Program-made: the position numbers and the translations under genes
Source: JAEHDI01 sp035455185
GTDB taxonomy: Bacteria; Acidobacteriota; Terriglobia; Bryobacterales; Bryobacteraceae
Reading direction: 5' to 3'
NCBI GenBank assembly: GCA_035455185.1
Contig: DATIFQ010000433.1
Location: 1 to 30,370, forward strand
Length of the DNA stretch: 30,370 bases
Part shown: positions 14,665-23,528 of the stretch, piece after piece
Layout: each line of letters starts with the position of its first letter
How positions within the stretch are numbered: the first letter of the stretch is position 1
Notes under the pieces: model-generated
Told to the model about the DNA's origin: nothing
What the model saw: the letters and a program-made list of their open reading frames with translations, nothing else
The model's database searches: none

Positions 14665-16767
14665 TCACCCCTTCCACAACGCCGTCAGCGCCGAAAATCC
14701 CGTCGGCCGCAGCACATCCACTCGGATCCGGCGCGGAGCCTTCTCCTGCGCGCTGAAATGGAGCGTGGCGCTCTTGCCAGGCGCCAGTTCCGGCAGCGGC
14801 GCTTCGCCCTGCTCCATCGGCAGATCGCCGAAGCCGTAGACAATCCACCGCAGCCTGTAACCGCGCAGCGTATAGGCTGGCAGCGTGCCCCTTGCGGTCA
14901 CGACGGCGGTCATCGAGGAGGCCGTGCCGCTCAGCGTCAGTGCGGCGACCGGGCTGGACTCGCTTCGCAGCGCCTCGAACGACGGTTTCCTCTCTCCGTA
15001 CAGATCTACAACGCCGTGGACGCGCTGCTTCAGCGGTCCCTCGCCCTTGTCGCCGATGTGCGTGCGGTAGTCGTTGTAGCAGAAGAAAATCGCCCCGCCG
15101 ACCCAATCGTAGTCCCGCACTACATTTGTGTGTTCGCGCATCACCCGAATGCGCTTCTCGTCGCCGCCCGTGTGCTCCGGACGGCACTCGCAGAGACCGT
15201 ATTCCGAGATGACCACCATCTTGCCCGGGAACACGCGGTGAATCTCCTCGAGATTTCGCCGCATCGCGGGCACGTCGCCCTGCATCCAGCTTTCGTAGTA
15301 CTCGTTCCACGAGATTAAATCGAGCTCGCCCGCCACGTCGCGACCGATATTGCTTTGCAGCGAATTCGAGGCGTAGGTCAGCAGGCGCTGCGGGTCTAGC
15401 TTCCGCGCCTCCGCCGCCATCGCCCGGATGAACTTCTGGGCGGGCGGGTTCTGCCCGTTCACCTCGTTGCAGAGCCCCCACGCGAAGATCGACGGGTGGT
15501 TGCGGTCCCGCCCGATCATTTCGCGAAGCTGCTCCAGGCCGTTCTCGAGAATCTCGTGCGAAGGCGTGTCGCCCATCCCCTCGAACGTCTTCGTCCCCCA
15601 CGACGGCACCTCGGTCTGAATCAGGATACCGTGCCGGTCGCAGTAATCGAGCACGCGCCGGTCCTGCTGCCAGTGGACGCGCGTGAATACGCAGTTCAGC
15701 TCCTTCATGTCGTTGTGGTCGTGCTCGATCCACCAGGCGGGTTCCGCCATGCCGAACTGCGGCTGACTCCCCGCCATGCGTTCGACGCCCATCAACCGGA
15801 CTCGCTCGCCGTTCAGGAAAAGACCGCCCTCCTTCACCTCGATACGCCGGATGCCAAACGTGTCCGACAGTTCATGAACAGGCTTGCCCGCCGCCTCGAT
15901 CCGAGCAGACAGGCGGTACAGGTTCGGCTGATCGAAGTGCCAGAGTCGGGGCTCCGCCAGCACCGCCTCGGGAAGCGAGATCGTCTCGGTGGCGCCAGGC
16001 CGCACAGCCACGCTTGCCGCGTTCGGTTGCCGCAGGACCACGCGGCCGCTCGCCTCTTCCGCCGCTTCCCAGCCGATTGAAACGCCCGCTGGAAGGCCGC
16101 CCGCGTTCCGAATCACCGCCCGCACACGGATCCACGCGCTTGCTTCCCCCGGCTCCGGCATGGCGTCCACCTCGATGCGTTGCAGAAAGACGGGCGATGT
16201 CACCAGCAGGTTAACGGGACGCGTGATACCGCCGTCCGGAGTCCAGTCGTAGGAGTCCACGCGCGGCAGCATCGCTGGGTCGAACGAATTGTCGGCACGC
16301 ACCGCCAGAACATTTCGTTCACCGTACTTCAGACCCGCTGTCAGGTCGAGTTCGAACGCGGTGTAGCCTTTGCGCAAGTGGCTCCCGACGGGCTTGCCGT
16401 TCAGCCACACGCTCGCGCTGTGATACACCGCCTCGAATTCCACCCGCACGTGACTGCCCGCCCACTGCGCCGGGACGTCGAACTCTCGCCGGTACCACGC
16501 CACGCCAAGGTGCGCGTGTGACTCCTGTGCTACCTGCCAGGTGTGCGGAACTGTGACCTCGCTCCAACCCTCTCCTCCCGCCGTCGGAAGGTGCCATCCC
16601 GCCGATTCGCCGCCCTTGCCGGGATCCAACCGGAACCGCCACGTGCCGTTGAGTGACACCCGCGCTCCAGAAGCCAGTCCCCCGGCGGCACTCCCCGCCG
16701 CTCCCGCCGCAGCCGGAGCCGCAGCCGCCGCACTTTGCACGAACCGTCTTCTCGTCAACCCGCTCAT
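14665..16767 (-). CDS. Glycoside hydrolase family 2 protein (beta-galactosidase/beta-glucuronidase-like), Tat-exported
   Basis: 700 aa. The N-terminus carries a twin-arginine motif (LTRRRFVQSAAA) and a long Ala/Gly-rich hydrophobic segment, so export of a folded enzyme is likely. The GH2 order is: jelly-roll sugar-binding domain (about 35-200, with LNGTWRFRLDPG, VPHTWQ, WYRREF and VWLNGKPVG), immunoglobulin-like domain (about 205-310), and TIM barrel (about 315-600). The acid/base is Glu435 in LCNEVNGQ and the nucleophile Glu522 in ISEYGL; both are present. ATG 16767 is chosen because GGAGGAGG lies 5 nt upstream. It is divergent from the GMC fusion gene, 96 bp apart. The exact beta-glycoside is not determinable. 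Confidence 0.92.
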   Translation of the reverse strand: MSGLTRRRFVQSAAAAAPAAAGAAGSAAGGLASGARVSLNGTWRFRLDPGKGGESAGWHLPTAGGEGWSEVTVPHTWQVAQESHAHLGVAWYRREFDVPAQWAGSHVRVEFEAVYHSASVWLNGKPVGSHLRKGYTAFELDLTAGLKYGERNVLAVRADNSFDPAMLPRVDSYDWTPDGGITRPVNLLVTSPVFLQRIEVDAMPEPGEASAWIRVRAVIRNAGGLPAGVSIGWEAAEEASGRVVLRQPNAASVAVRPGATETISLPEAVLAEPRLWHFDQPNLYRLSARIEAAGKPVHELSDTFGIRRIEVKEGGLFLNGERVRLMGVERMAGSQPQFGMAEPAWWIEHDHNDMKELNCVFTRVHWQQDRRVLDYCDRHGILIQTEVPSWGTKTFEGMGDTPSHEILENGLEQLREMIGRDRNHPSIFAWGLCNEVNGQNPPAQKFIRAMAAEARKLDPQRLLTYASNSLQSNIGRDVAGELDLISWNEYYESWMQGDVPAMRRNLEEIHRVFPGKMVVISEYGLCECRPEHTGGDEKRIRVMREHTNVVRDYDWVGGAIFFCYNDYRTHIGDKGEGPLKQRVHGVVDLYGERKPSFEALRSESSPVAALTLSGTASSMTAVVTARGTLPAYTLRGYRLRWIVYGFGDLPMEQGEAPLPELAPGKSATLHFSAQEKAPRRIRVDVLRPTGFSALTALWKG

Positions 16768-16820
16768 GTCGTCCTCCTCCGCAGCCAAACATCATACCGT
16801 CGTCTTTTCGCCTGCCGGGT

Positions 16821-16826
16821 TACAAT
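16821..16826 (+). promoter_or_regulatory. -10 element for the GMC fusion gene
   Basis: TACAAT (16821-16826) lies in the 96-bp divergent region between the GH2 and GMC genes. Transcription starting near 16833 would give a leader of about 30 nt containing GGAGGAGG (16852-16859), which sits 4 nt before the GTG start at 16864. The in-frame ATG at 16825 overlaps this -10 box and is therefore unlikely to be the start. No convincing -35 was found. Confidence 0.4.
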
Positions 16827-16863
16827 GACTGGACATCTGGGAGCAGTACATGGAGGAGGCAAG

Positions 16864-19800
16864 GTGCTGTCAAAGAACTGGGACCACAGAAAACCCTTGT
16901 ATGATTTCATCGTCGTCGGATCGGGCTACGGAGGCGCGATCACGGCGGCGCGAATCGCTGCTGCAAACCTGAATCCGAAGCCCTTGGTCTGCATCCTTGA
17001 GCGGGGCCGGGAATGGCCGGTCGGCAGCTTTCCAGACACGATCGAGGGGATCGCCGGTGAGATTCGCAGCGATATCAACCCTCTCGGCCTGCACGAGTTT
17101 CTCACCTATCGCGACATCTCCGTGTGGAAAGGAAACGGCCTCGGCGGAACGTCGCTCGTGAACGCCAACGTTGCTATCGTGCCCGACGCGGAAGTCTTCG
17201 ACTCGCTCGGCTGGCCGAAATCGCTGAACCGCGCGGAGCTCATGCCCTACTACCAGCGCGTTCGCGAGACGCTCGATGCCAATCCCCACCCGAACGCTCT
17301 CGGCCTTCCAAAAGTGCAGGCGCTCAAGCGGCGCGCCGACCAGATCGGCCGCGAGGTCCTTGCCCTCGACATCGCCGTGAACTTCCACCCCGACGGGCCG
17401 AACAAGCACGGCGTCCCGCAGAAGAAGTGTACCAACTGCGGCGACTGCATCACCGGTTGCAACGTCGGCGCCAAGAACACCCTCTACATGAACTACCTGC
17501 CCATGGCCGCCGATGCGGGTGCGGAAATCTTCACGCAGTGCAAGGTGGAGTGGGTGGAAAAACTCACCGGCGGAGGCTGGAGGATTCACGGCCGCCGCTA
17601 CCGCAGCAAGAGCCGCACCGAGAAGTTCACGTTCGACGCCGCCAATGTCATCCTGTCCGCCGGTTCGATCAACACCACCGAGATTCTGCTCCGCTCGGAG
17701 ATGCACGCCCTCTCCGTCTCTCCCCGCCTCGGCAGCGGCTTCAGCGGAAACGGCGACTTCTTCGCCATCGCTTACAACGGCGACTACCGCACGCAGGTGC
17801 TCGGCTTTGGCAATCACCTGAACCATCTGCGTGCGTCCAGTCCCCCGGGTCCGACCATCGTCGGCGCGGTCCGCTACAACACCGGAGTGCCGGTGGATCA
17901 GCGGATCACAGTCGAGGACCTCTCATTTCCGAAAGGGCTGGTGGAAGGAGCCGCGCGGTTGTTCCTCACACAACCCGGTGTCGATACCGACACCGGCGAC
18001 GAGACTCAGGAACGTGCGCGTGCCCTGCAGGATTCCGACCCCTTCGCCGAAATCCAGGCGGACGGCGCGCTCGATCACACCATGATGTACCTCGTCATGG
18101 GGATCGATGACGCTCGCGGCTCGATGGTCTTCGAGAAGACGCTGTTCGAGCCCGATGGCCGTATGCGCATCGAGTGGGACGATGCCGGCCGCCAAGTTGT
18201 TTTCACGCGCATCAACGAAGAACTCCGCCGGCACTCCCGCGCTCTCGGCGCCACGTTTATCGAAAATCCCACGTGGAGCTTCCTGAATCTCCGCCATCTC
18301 GTCACCGCCCACCCCATCGGCGGCTGCCCGATCGGGGAGGACCACATCCAGGGTGCCGTGGACGAGTTCGGGCGTGTGTTCGCGGGCGACGGCTCCGTGC
18401 ACAGCGGCCTCTTCGTCGCCGACGGATCGCTGCTGCCCTCGGCTCTCGGAGTGAATCCGTTTCTGACGATTTCCGCGCTTTCGGAGCGCATCGCCGAGCG
18501 GAAAGTCCGCGAGATGCAGGGTGAAGCGTATCCGGCGCCGAAGGTGTCCGTCAGTCTTTCCGGCATCGACCCGGTGGAGGCGGCCGGCTGGAAAGAAGCC
18601 GAACTGGAGCGGTTGTTCGGGCGCGCGGAGTCACAGGGCATCGACGTGATGCTCAACAGCGGGAAACGCGAGATCGACGCCGCCAGGAGGACCGTCCATA
18701 ACGACGAATACTGGAAGGGCTTCTTCCCGCGAGGTCACATTCTCAACGCGATGTCCGCCGTGATTTTCACTGGGTTCAAGAAGCGCTTCTTTAAGCAGGG
18801 GAAGAAGTACGCCGGCGTCACCAGCGACACCGACGGCCGGATCAACGCTCGCAATTCGCTCGAAGAGCTGAACCTCAAAAAGCAGACCGGAGACCTGAAG
18901 CCGGGGCGATACATTCTCCTCCGTTACGTCGATCCTCCCTGGCAGGGCTACTACGACGTGTTCAAAGTGATCAACGAGAACCTGCTCATCGGGCGCGTCT
19001 ACTTCGGCGAGTACCCGAATGGCATTCGCATGTTCACTTTCCCGATGACGCGGTCGTACGGCTTCTCCGCGATGACGGTGGAGGACCACCGGCAGTTGTT
19101 CGCAAGCGGAACCGTGCCCGCGAAGGAAGAGCTGAACGGCGCCTGGCGCATGGACGTCATCTCGAACGCCAACCAGGCCGGTGGCCTCGCGTGGTTGAGT
19201 TTCGACCTGAAACCGGACGGCCGCCTCGAAAGCCGCTACCATCTCATGGGGCTGATGGAGGGCCTCGTCACTCCGACTTTCGTCGCCGATCATTTCCGGC
19301 TCGACGACTTCACCGATTTCCACGATGAGATCCGCAAGATCGACAACGATCTCTTCATTGGAAAATACGTCACTGAGTTGCCGGCGGCCGTCGCTGGGCT
19401 GTTGCCAGCCTCGTCCCTTGGCCTTCTCCACGTGGAAGGCGACGACCGCAAGCGGTTTGGCATGTATTACCTCCTCACGCGCGCAGAGAAAACAGACGTG
19501 CCGACGACCACGCTTTTGCGGCCGCTACTGGAGACCCACCTCCCCGATGGCCTTGGCATGGTCTTCGACGAGGAGATGGAGGGATGGTACTCCCCCGGGG
19601 TGTTCACCAGCGGTCCGGGACGCAAGGGCGATCTCGAGATTGCCGCTCGCATACCGGATTCAGGCAAGCCGGCAGGAGGGTCTGACTGCCGCTTCGACCT
19701 CCGAATGACCGTCCGCGATCTCAACGAGTTCATTGACGGCGCGGAGCACGAGGCGCGCGCGTCGGGCTCGATCTCTTTCGAACAGTTTGAAGGCCGCGGA

Positions 19801-20253
19801 CCGGTGACGTTCCCCGTGGACGACCGGCGCAGCTACTTCAACTACCTGCGCATCAATCCGGCCACCGGCGAGGCGGAGATGCGCTATCACCTCGAATTCC
19901 GCAGCGACGACGGCCGTGCCTTTACGTTCGAGGGCCGTAAGTACATGCAAAAGGACGACAGCGGCGGCCCGCGGGCGATGCGCGAAGTGCTTGACGACTA
20001 CACCACGCTCTACTGCCACGTCTATGAGGACGGCACACAGGGGCGGCGCGAGCTCGGAACCGGCTATCTCAAGTTCCGGACCTTCGAGGATATTTTCGCG
20101 GTGGGCAACCTCGCCGGCTTCCTCCGGTCATTCCAAGTGACCGGCACGGACGACCCGCTCCTCCAGCTTCGCGGCCAGGCGCGCTTCCTCGCCTTCACGG
20201 GCCAGTTCGTCCAGCAGGAGTACGACCCGGTGATCTCATCGGTCCCCGACTGA
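16864..20253 (+). CDS. Large GMC-type (cholesterol-oxidase-like) flavin oxidoreductase with a ~570-aa C-terminal extension
   Basis: 1129 aa. Residues 1 to about 555 are a GMC oxidoreductase: FAD-binding GSGYGG (19-24), an ILERGREWPVG strand end, GNGLGGTSLVNANV, then a ferredoxin-like KKCTNCGDCITGCNVG (Cys189, 192, 195, 199), and the catalytic region AHPIGGCPIG (His483) and GVNPFLTISAL (Asn531). This is the cholesterol-oxidase-like branch, where this Cys motif is known in several members. Beyond residue 560 is a middle region (about 560-880) with no motif that I know, and a beta-rich end (about 885-1129) with DLRMTVRDLNEFIDGAEHEA and GTGYLKFRTFEDIFAV. The latter resembles accessory domains found beside GMC oxidases, from memory. 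No signal peptide. GTG 16864 follows GGAGGAGG. The substrate (sterol, sugar or alcohol) is unknown. Its stop overlaps the convergent neighbour by 18 bp. Confidence 0.8.
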   Translation: MLSKNWDHRKPLYDFIVVGSGYGGAITAARIAAANLNPKPLVCILERGREWPVGSFPDTIEGIAGEIRSDINPLGLHEFLTYRDISVWKGNGLGGTSLVNANVAIVPDAEVFDSLGWPKSLNRAELMPYYQRVRETLDANPHPNALGLPKVQALKRRADQIGREVLALDIAVNFHPDGPNKHGVPQKKCTNCGDCITGCNVGAKNTLYMNYLPMAADAGAEIFTQCKVEWVEKLTGGGWRIHGRRYRSKSRTEKFTFDAANVILSAGSINTTEILLRSEMHALSVSPRLGSGFSGNGDFFAIAYNGDYRTQVLGFGNHLNHLRASSPPGPTIVGAVRYNTGVPVDQRITVEDLSFPKGLVEGAARLFLTQPGVDTDTGDETQERARALQDSDPFAEIQADGALDHTMMYLVMGIDDARGSMVFEKTLFEPDGRMRIEWDDAGRQVVFTRINEELRRHSRALGATFIENPTWSFLNLRHLVTAHPIGGCPIGEDHIQGAVDEFGRVFAGDGSVHSGLFVADGSLLPSALGVNPFLTISALSERIAERKVREMQGEAYPAPKVSVSLSGIDPVEAAGWKEAELERLFGRAESQGIDVMLNSGKREIDAARRTVHNDEYWKGFFPRGHILNAMSAVIFTGFKKRFFKQGKKYAGVTSDTDGRINARNSLEELNLKKQTGDLKPGRYILLRYVDPPWQGYYDVFKVINENLLIGRVYFGEYPNGIRMFTFPMTRSYGFSAMTVEDHRQLFASGTVPAKEELNGAWRMDVISNANQAGGLAWLSFDLKPDGRLESRYHLMGLMEGLVTPTFVADHFRLDDFTDFHDEIRKIDNDLFIGKYVTELPAAVAGLLPASSLGLLHVEGDDRKRFGMYYLLTRAEKTDVPTTTLLRPLLETHLPDGLGMVFDEEMEGWYSPGVFTSGPGRKGDLEIAARIPDSGKPAGGSDCRFDLRMTVRDLNEFIDGAEHEARASGSISFEQFEGRGPVTFPVDDRRSYFNYLRINPATGEAEMRYHLEFRSDDGRAFTFEGRKYMQKDDSGGPRAMREVLDDYTTLYCHVYEDGTQGRRELGTGYLKFRTFEDIFAVGNLAGFLRSFQVTGTDDPLLQLRGQARFLAFTGQFVQQEYDPVISSVPD

Positions 20254-23049
20254 GTGAACGCCTGAAGACCCCGGTTTGGCAGCCGTCACCACGTAGTATG
20301 GCGTCGCCGTCCGCGGATCCGGATGAAACCAGCCGCCGCCCTGCTTGTCGAGCACTTCGAAGTAGTACAGCAGGTCGAAGTCCGGGGTCAGGTCTTCGGG
20401 CGGTATCGTGAACACAGCCCGCCCGGGCGCAGCCTCGAGCGTCTTGAATTTCGCGAGTTGATTCAGCGGCCGGTAGTGCAACCGCACCGATTTCACTGAC
20501 GCGGAAGCCGTCCTGCCCAAGGCCACCGACAAAGGCCTACCCGGCACGAACATGTGCGGCGGTATGTGCGTGAACACCGGACGCGGCATTGGCTTCGGTG
20601 CGGTGAGGACCGGAAACTTCGGCGCCGCTCCCGGCACTTTCACCACCAGCCCGCTGACATTCCACTCGCCTTCCGGAAACGCGATATCGAGCACGCCGTT
20701 CGTCGCTGTGCCGCTAACCTCGCTCACTTCCCCGCCCGCATTGAGGAACAGCACCTGGCGCTCTCCATTCGACGCCGTCCGCACTCGAAACACCTGCCGC
20801 CCGCTGCCGCGTATCGAATCGCCGGTCAAAGCGTCGTGAGGCAGCGGACCCGGCTTCGTCACCACCGCCCGCACCTCGTGATACGTCGCAAGCCGCGCCG
20901 CTACCGCCTCGCGCTCACCTTCCGTCGCCCATCCGTAGCCTCGCTCCTCGGAATACGCCGTCCCCGGATCGACTGGAAGGAAACGGGGCTCCACCGTATT
21001 CATCCAGACGTACGGATCGTTCCGGTAGGATGACCCGTGCGGCCGCGTCACCGGTCCCCCGAAATCGAAGCCGAACTCGAACTGTCCGAACCGTTCGAGA
21101 ACTTTCTCCCGCTCCTCCACAATCTTCAAATCGTGCCGGACATACGCGAGTTTGTGCTTCCAGTGCCCGACGTCGTCGGGACCGAACGCCATCTCCTCCG
21201 GGTAGAGCCCGTCTGTCAGTCGCGCCAATCCTTCCCAAACCTCAGCCGCGGCCGACAGCTCGCGCTTCGCATCGGCCAGCGCCGCCGGATCTCCTGTCTG
21301 GTAAAACCACTCCAGCCGGTACGCCGCGGTCTGTTTCCGGGCGTGGTAGCGAGCAAGCGATGAGAGGACGCTGAAGTCGGGTTCAGAGCCTGACCACTCC
21401 CGGTGCTCTCCTCTAAGCCTGCTTCGCGCCCGTGCAACTGCCTGTTCTGTCCGCGCGGCAAGCTCGTCCAGGCGTTGCGCGGTATCGAGCGCCGTCTGCT
21501 TTGCGGAGACCATTCCCTCGATCCTATTCCGGACTGCCTCCGGAATCCCTGCGATCATCCGCCAGTCGCTTGGCCGCACGTCCTTGTAAGCGTCGATCAG
21601 CCCGCCCGGATTGATCTCCGGCCAGATGTACATGTTCGGATCCGCCAGGTGCGCGGCCACGATTTCCGGCAACACGCCGCTCGCGCCCCGGTAGGCTTCG
21701 AGCACATCCGCCGCCGCCGTTCCGAACCGGCGCTTCAGTTCTGCCATCCATGCGCTGTCCGGAGTCTTCGGGTCATAACTCAGGCGGCCCCACAGAAGGT
21801 AGAACAGCCAGTAACGCTCGAACTCGTGCTTCCAGAAGATCCGGTTCTCCCGCCCGGCTGCGAACACGCCCCACTTCCCAGGGCGGTTCCCGAAACCCTT
21901 CTGTGCCATCGGCGGATCGATTTCGAACCCGATCGAATCCGAAAGGCGGAACGTCGGCGTCATGCGGCGGACGAAGTCAGGATCGCCCCACAGCAGCAGC
22001 CGGTTTGACCCGAGTCCCCAGACCTCCCAGTAGAACTCGTACGGCCTCGGTTTCTTCAGGAAGTCGAGATAGCTGTACCCCGGCCACGTCTCCGCCGGCT
22101 GGTACGGGCGCCCTAGGTCCTCCGCCCAATACTTCGACGACAGTCGCAGCGGCGCCCCGGATGTAACCGCGGCATCGAGCATACCCGGCTGCATCGCCCA
22201 ACCGCGCATGTCTAATGTCACGCGTCGGCCCGCTTCCGCAACGGCGCGGAAGACCCAATCCCGGTAGAACTCCACCTGCTTGTCGGAGGGAATGCCGCTT
22301 TCGGAATTGGTGCGCATCTGGACGCTACGGATCGCGGGGCAGGCGGCGAGGACCTTCTTCAGTGCGGCGTAACTGTACGGGCCGATGTTCTCGGCCGTCA
22401 GTCCCTCCACGGACGGTTCCATTCCCGGTTGGATATTGTGTTCCCAGATACCGAGTGTGAAGTCCACGCCGTGTTCCGCCGCCGTGTGGGAGATGAAGCG
22501 CAGCATCTCCAGGTTCCGATCTCGTTCCGCCGAGGACAGCCCCGGCGCGCGAACGTTCCGGAACTCCGGCAACTCCACCCAGTACGGGTACGGCGGCGCG
22601 AGGTACTCCGTCTGGTGCGCAAAAACCAGGTTGAAACGGTTGAAACGGTTCCGCGCCAGCATTGCGAAGAAGTCCCGCCAGTATTCGTGCGAGTAATACC
22701 AGTCCCGCTCCAGGTCGGCGTTGTGCAGGAACCATCGGATGCCCCGCATCGGCGTCGCGGGCGCGCCTTTCACGGCGAATAACCGCCCTCGCTCGCGGAT
22801 CTGCGCCGCCGCTTCGAGCAGTCCGTACATAAGGCCGCGGAGGTCGCCGCCGGTGATCCGGCCGGGCTCGATTCGATAAGTCTCCGGCGCGTCCGGCGTA
22901 ATTTCGGCAGTGAACCTTACCTGACTCGGTTTCAGTCCGCGCTCGGCGATGGCGCGTTCCACTTCGATCCTGCCAAACTCAACCGGTCCGCAGGCGGCGG
23001 GAGAAGCGCAGATCAGGCAGAGTAGCGGCAACCAGGCTCTGTTTCGCAT
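20236..23049 (-). CDS. Large secreted glycosidase-like protein (GH67/GH20-type layout, family not assigned)
   Basis: 937 aa from ATG 23049 (an ATG at 23064 overlaps the -10 box). A signal peptide is clear: MRNRAWLPLLCLICASPAACG, with a possible but non-canonical lipobox Cys. Next comes a small alpha/beta domain ending GRITGGDLRGLMYGLLEAA, the arrangement found before the barrel in GH20 and GH67 enzymes. A TIM-barrel-like region follows (RGIRWFLHNADLERDWYYS, NRFNRFNLVFAHQTEY, VDFTLGIWEHNIQPG, VQMRTNSESGIPS), with candidate acids in IWEHN and TNSESG. After about residue 560 is a helical region, and the last about 150 residues are beta-rich (LHYRPLNQLAKF, PDFDLLYYFEVLD), like an Ig or carbohydrate-binding module. 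The function is probably polysaccharide or glucuronoside breakdown, but the family is inference. Confidence 0.7.
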   Translation of the reverse strand: MRNRAWLPLLCLICASPAACGPVEFGRIEVERAIAERGLKPSQVRFTAEITPDAPETYRIEPGRITGGDLRGLMYGLLEAAAQIRERGRLFAVKGAPATPMRGIRWFLHNADLERDWYYSHEYWRDFFAMLARNRFNRFNLVFAHQTEYLAPPYPYWVELPEFRNVRAPGLSSAERDRNLEMLRFISHTAAEHGVDFTLGIWEHNIQPGMEPSVEGLTAENIGPYSYAALKKVLAACPAIRSVQMRTNSESGIPSDKQVEFYRDWVFRAVAEAGRRVTLDMRGWAMQPGMLDAAVTSGAPLRLSSKYWAEDLGRPYQPAETWPGYSYLDFLKKPRPYEFYWEVWGLGSNRLLLWGDPDFVRRMTPTFRLSDSIGFEIDPPMAQKGFGNRPGKWGVFAAGRENRIFWKHEFERYWLFYLLWGRLSYDPKTPDSAWMAELKRRFGTAAADVLEAYRGASGVLPEIVAAHLADPNMYIWPEINPGGLIDAYKDVRPSDWRMIAGIPEAVRNRIEGMVSAKQTALDTAQRLDELAARTEQAVARARSRLRGEHREWSGSEPDFSVLSSLARYHARKQTAAYRLEWFYQTGDPAALADAKRELSAAAEVWEGLARLTDGLYPEEMAFGPDDVGHWKHKLAYVRHDLKIVEEREKVLERFGQFEFGFDFGGPVTRPHGSSYRNDPYVWMNTVEPRFLPVDPGTAYSEERGYGWATEGEREAVAARLATYHEVRAVVTKPGPLPHDALTGDSIRGSGRQVFRVRTASNGERQVLFLNAGGEVSEVSGTATNGVLDIAFPEGEWNVSGLVVKVPGAAPKFPVLTAPKPMPRPVFTHIPPHMFVPGRPLSVALGRTASASVKSVRLHYRPLNQLAKFKTLEAAPGRAVFTIPPEDLTPDFDLLYYFEVLDKQGGGWFHPDPRTATPYYVVTAAKPGSSGVHSVGDR

Positions 23050-23062
23050 CGCGGAAACGCTC

Positions 23063-23068
23063 ATTATA
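23063..23068 (-). promoter_or_regulatory. -10 element for the secreted glycosidase-like gene
   Basis: On the minus strand TATAAT occupies 23068-23063, so transcription would start near 23056, just before ATG 23049. This favours 23049 over the ATG at 23064-23062, which overlaps the hexamer. There is no clear ribosome site, so the transcript would be nearly leaderless. Confidence 0.4.
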
Positions 23069-23082
23069 TGTGACGCGGGAGC

Positions 23083-23088
23083 TACAAT
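23083..23088 (+). promoter_or_regulatory. -10 element for the FmdB-type gene
   Basis: TACAAT (23083-23088) is on the plus strand, about 15 bp from the opposing TATAAT at 23063-23068. Transcription from about 23095 would give a leader with GGGAGG (23110-23115), 6 nt before ATG 23122. The two promoters are back to back and close enough that polymerases could interfere. Confidence 0.4.
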
Positions 23089-23121
23089 ATGGTCCGGAAG
23101 GAATCGTGCGGGAGGTACATC

Positions 23122-23286
23122 ATGCCCGTCTACATCTTCCTTTGCCGGGACTGCAAGAAAGAATTCACGAAGATCCTCCGGATCTCGGAACTGGAACAGG
23201 GCGGCATCCGTTGCCCCCACTGCAATAGCGAGAAGGTGGAACAGAAGGTGGCTGCCTTCTCCGCGGTCACATCGAAAAAAAGTTGA
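23122..23286 (+). CDS. FmdB-family zinc-ribbon protein
   Basis: 54 aa. The N-terminus MPVYIFLCRDCKKEF is typical of the FmdB putative regulatory protein family, with a four-cysteine zinc ribbon: Cys8 and Cys11, then Cys31 and Cys34 (CPHC). The C-terminus is short and Lys/Ser-rich. The family is small and found in many phyla; its role (regulation or metal handling) is not firmly known. I choose ATG 23122 because GGGAGG lies 6 nt upstream; an in-frame ATG at 23089 overlaps the promoter. It is divergent from the glycosidase-like gene and followed at 40 bp by a strong hairpin. Confidence 0.85.
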   Translation: MPVYIFLCRDCKKEFTKILRISELEQGGIRCPHCNSEKVEQKVAAFSAVTSKKS

Positions 23287-23324
23287 CGCGACGGCCGATC
23301 CTCGCTTGTCGCCTTGTAGAGCCA

Positions 23325-23364
23325 GTGGAGCAGGCCATCGTTTTCGGTGGCCTGCTACCTCCAC
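23325..23364 (+). terminator. Strong stem-loop after the FmdB gene
   Basis: AGCAGGCCATCG (23329-23340), loop TTTT, CGGTGGCCTGCT (23345-23356): 12 pairs with one G-U. The stem is extended by GTGG/CCAC after a 4-nt bulge (ACCT). No T-run follows, so it is either a weak intrinsic terminator or another RNA structure. The interval 23287-23528 (242 bp) holds nothing else that I can name beyond a T6 run near 23496. Confidence 0.5.
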
Positions 23365-23528
23365 TCGTGTGGCATGGGTCACTCGATCCGCCATCTCGGC
23401 CGTCCTACCGGCAGCGGACGACGCATTTAACCGCTCCAACGTCAATGACCTAACAGCACGATGACATCGGCGACCTACGGGCTCACCGGGCCTTTTTTCT
23501 CGGATCAACATTACGGGAGAATGCTCGT

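Noticed and set aside
14594..15733. 379-codon open frame on the minus strand overlapping GH2
   Set aside because: Alternative frame of the GH2 gene, whose own frame carries both catalytic Glu motifs; it also runs through the palindromic repeat.
17124..18110. 328-codon open frame on the plus strand within the GMC gene
   Set aside because: Shadow frame; the overlapping GMC frame holds the FAD and cysteine motifs.
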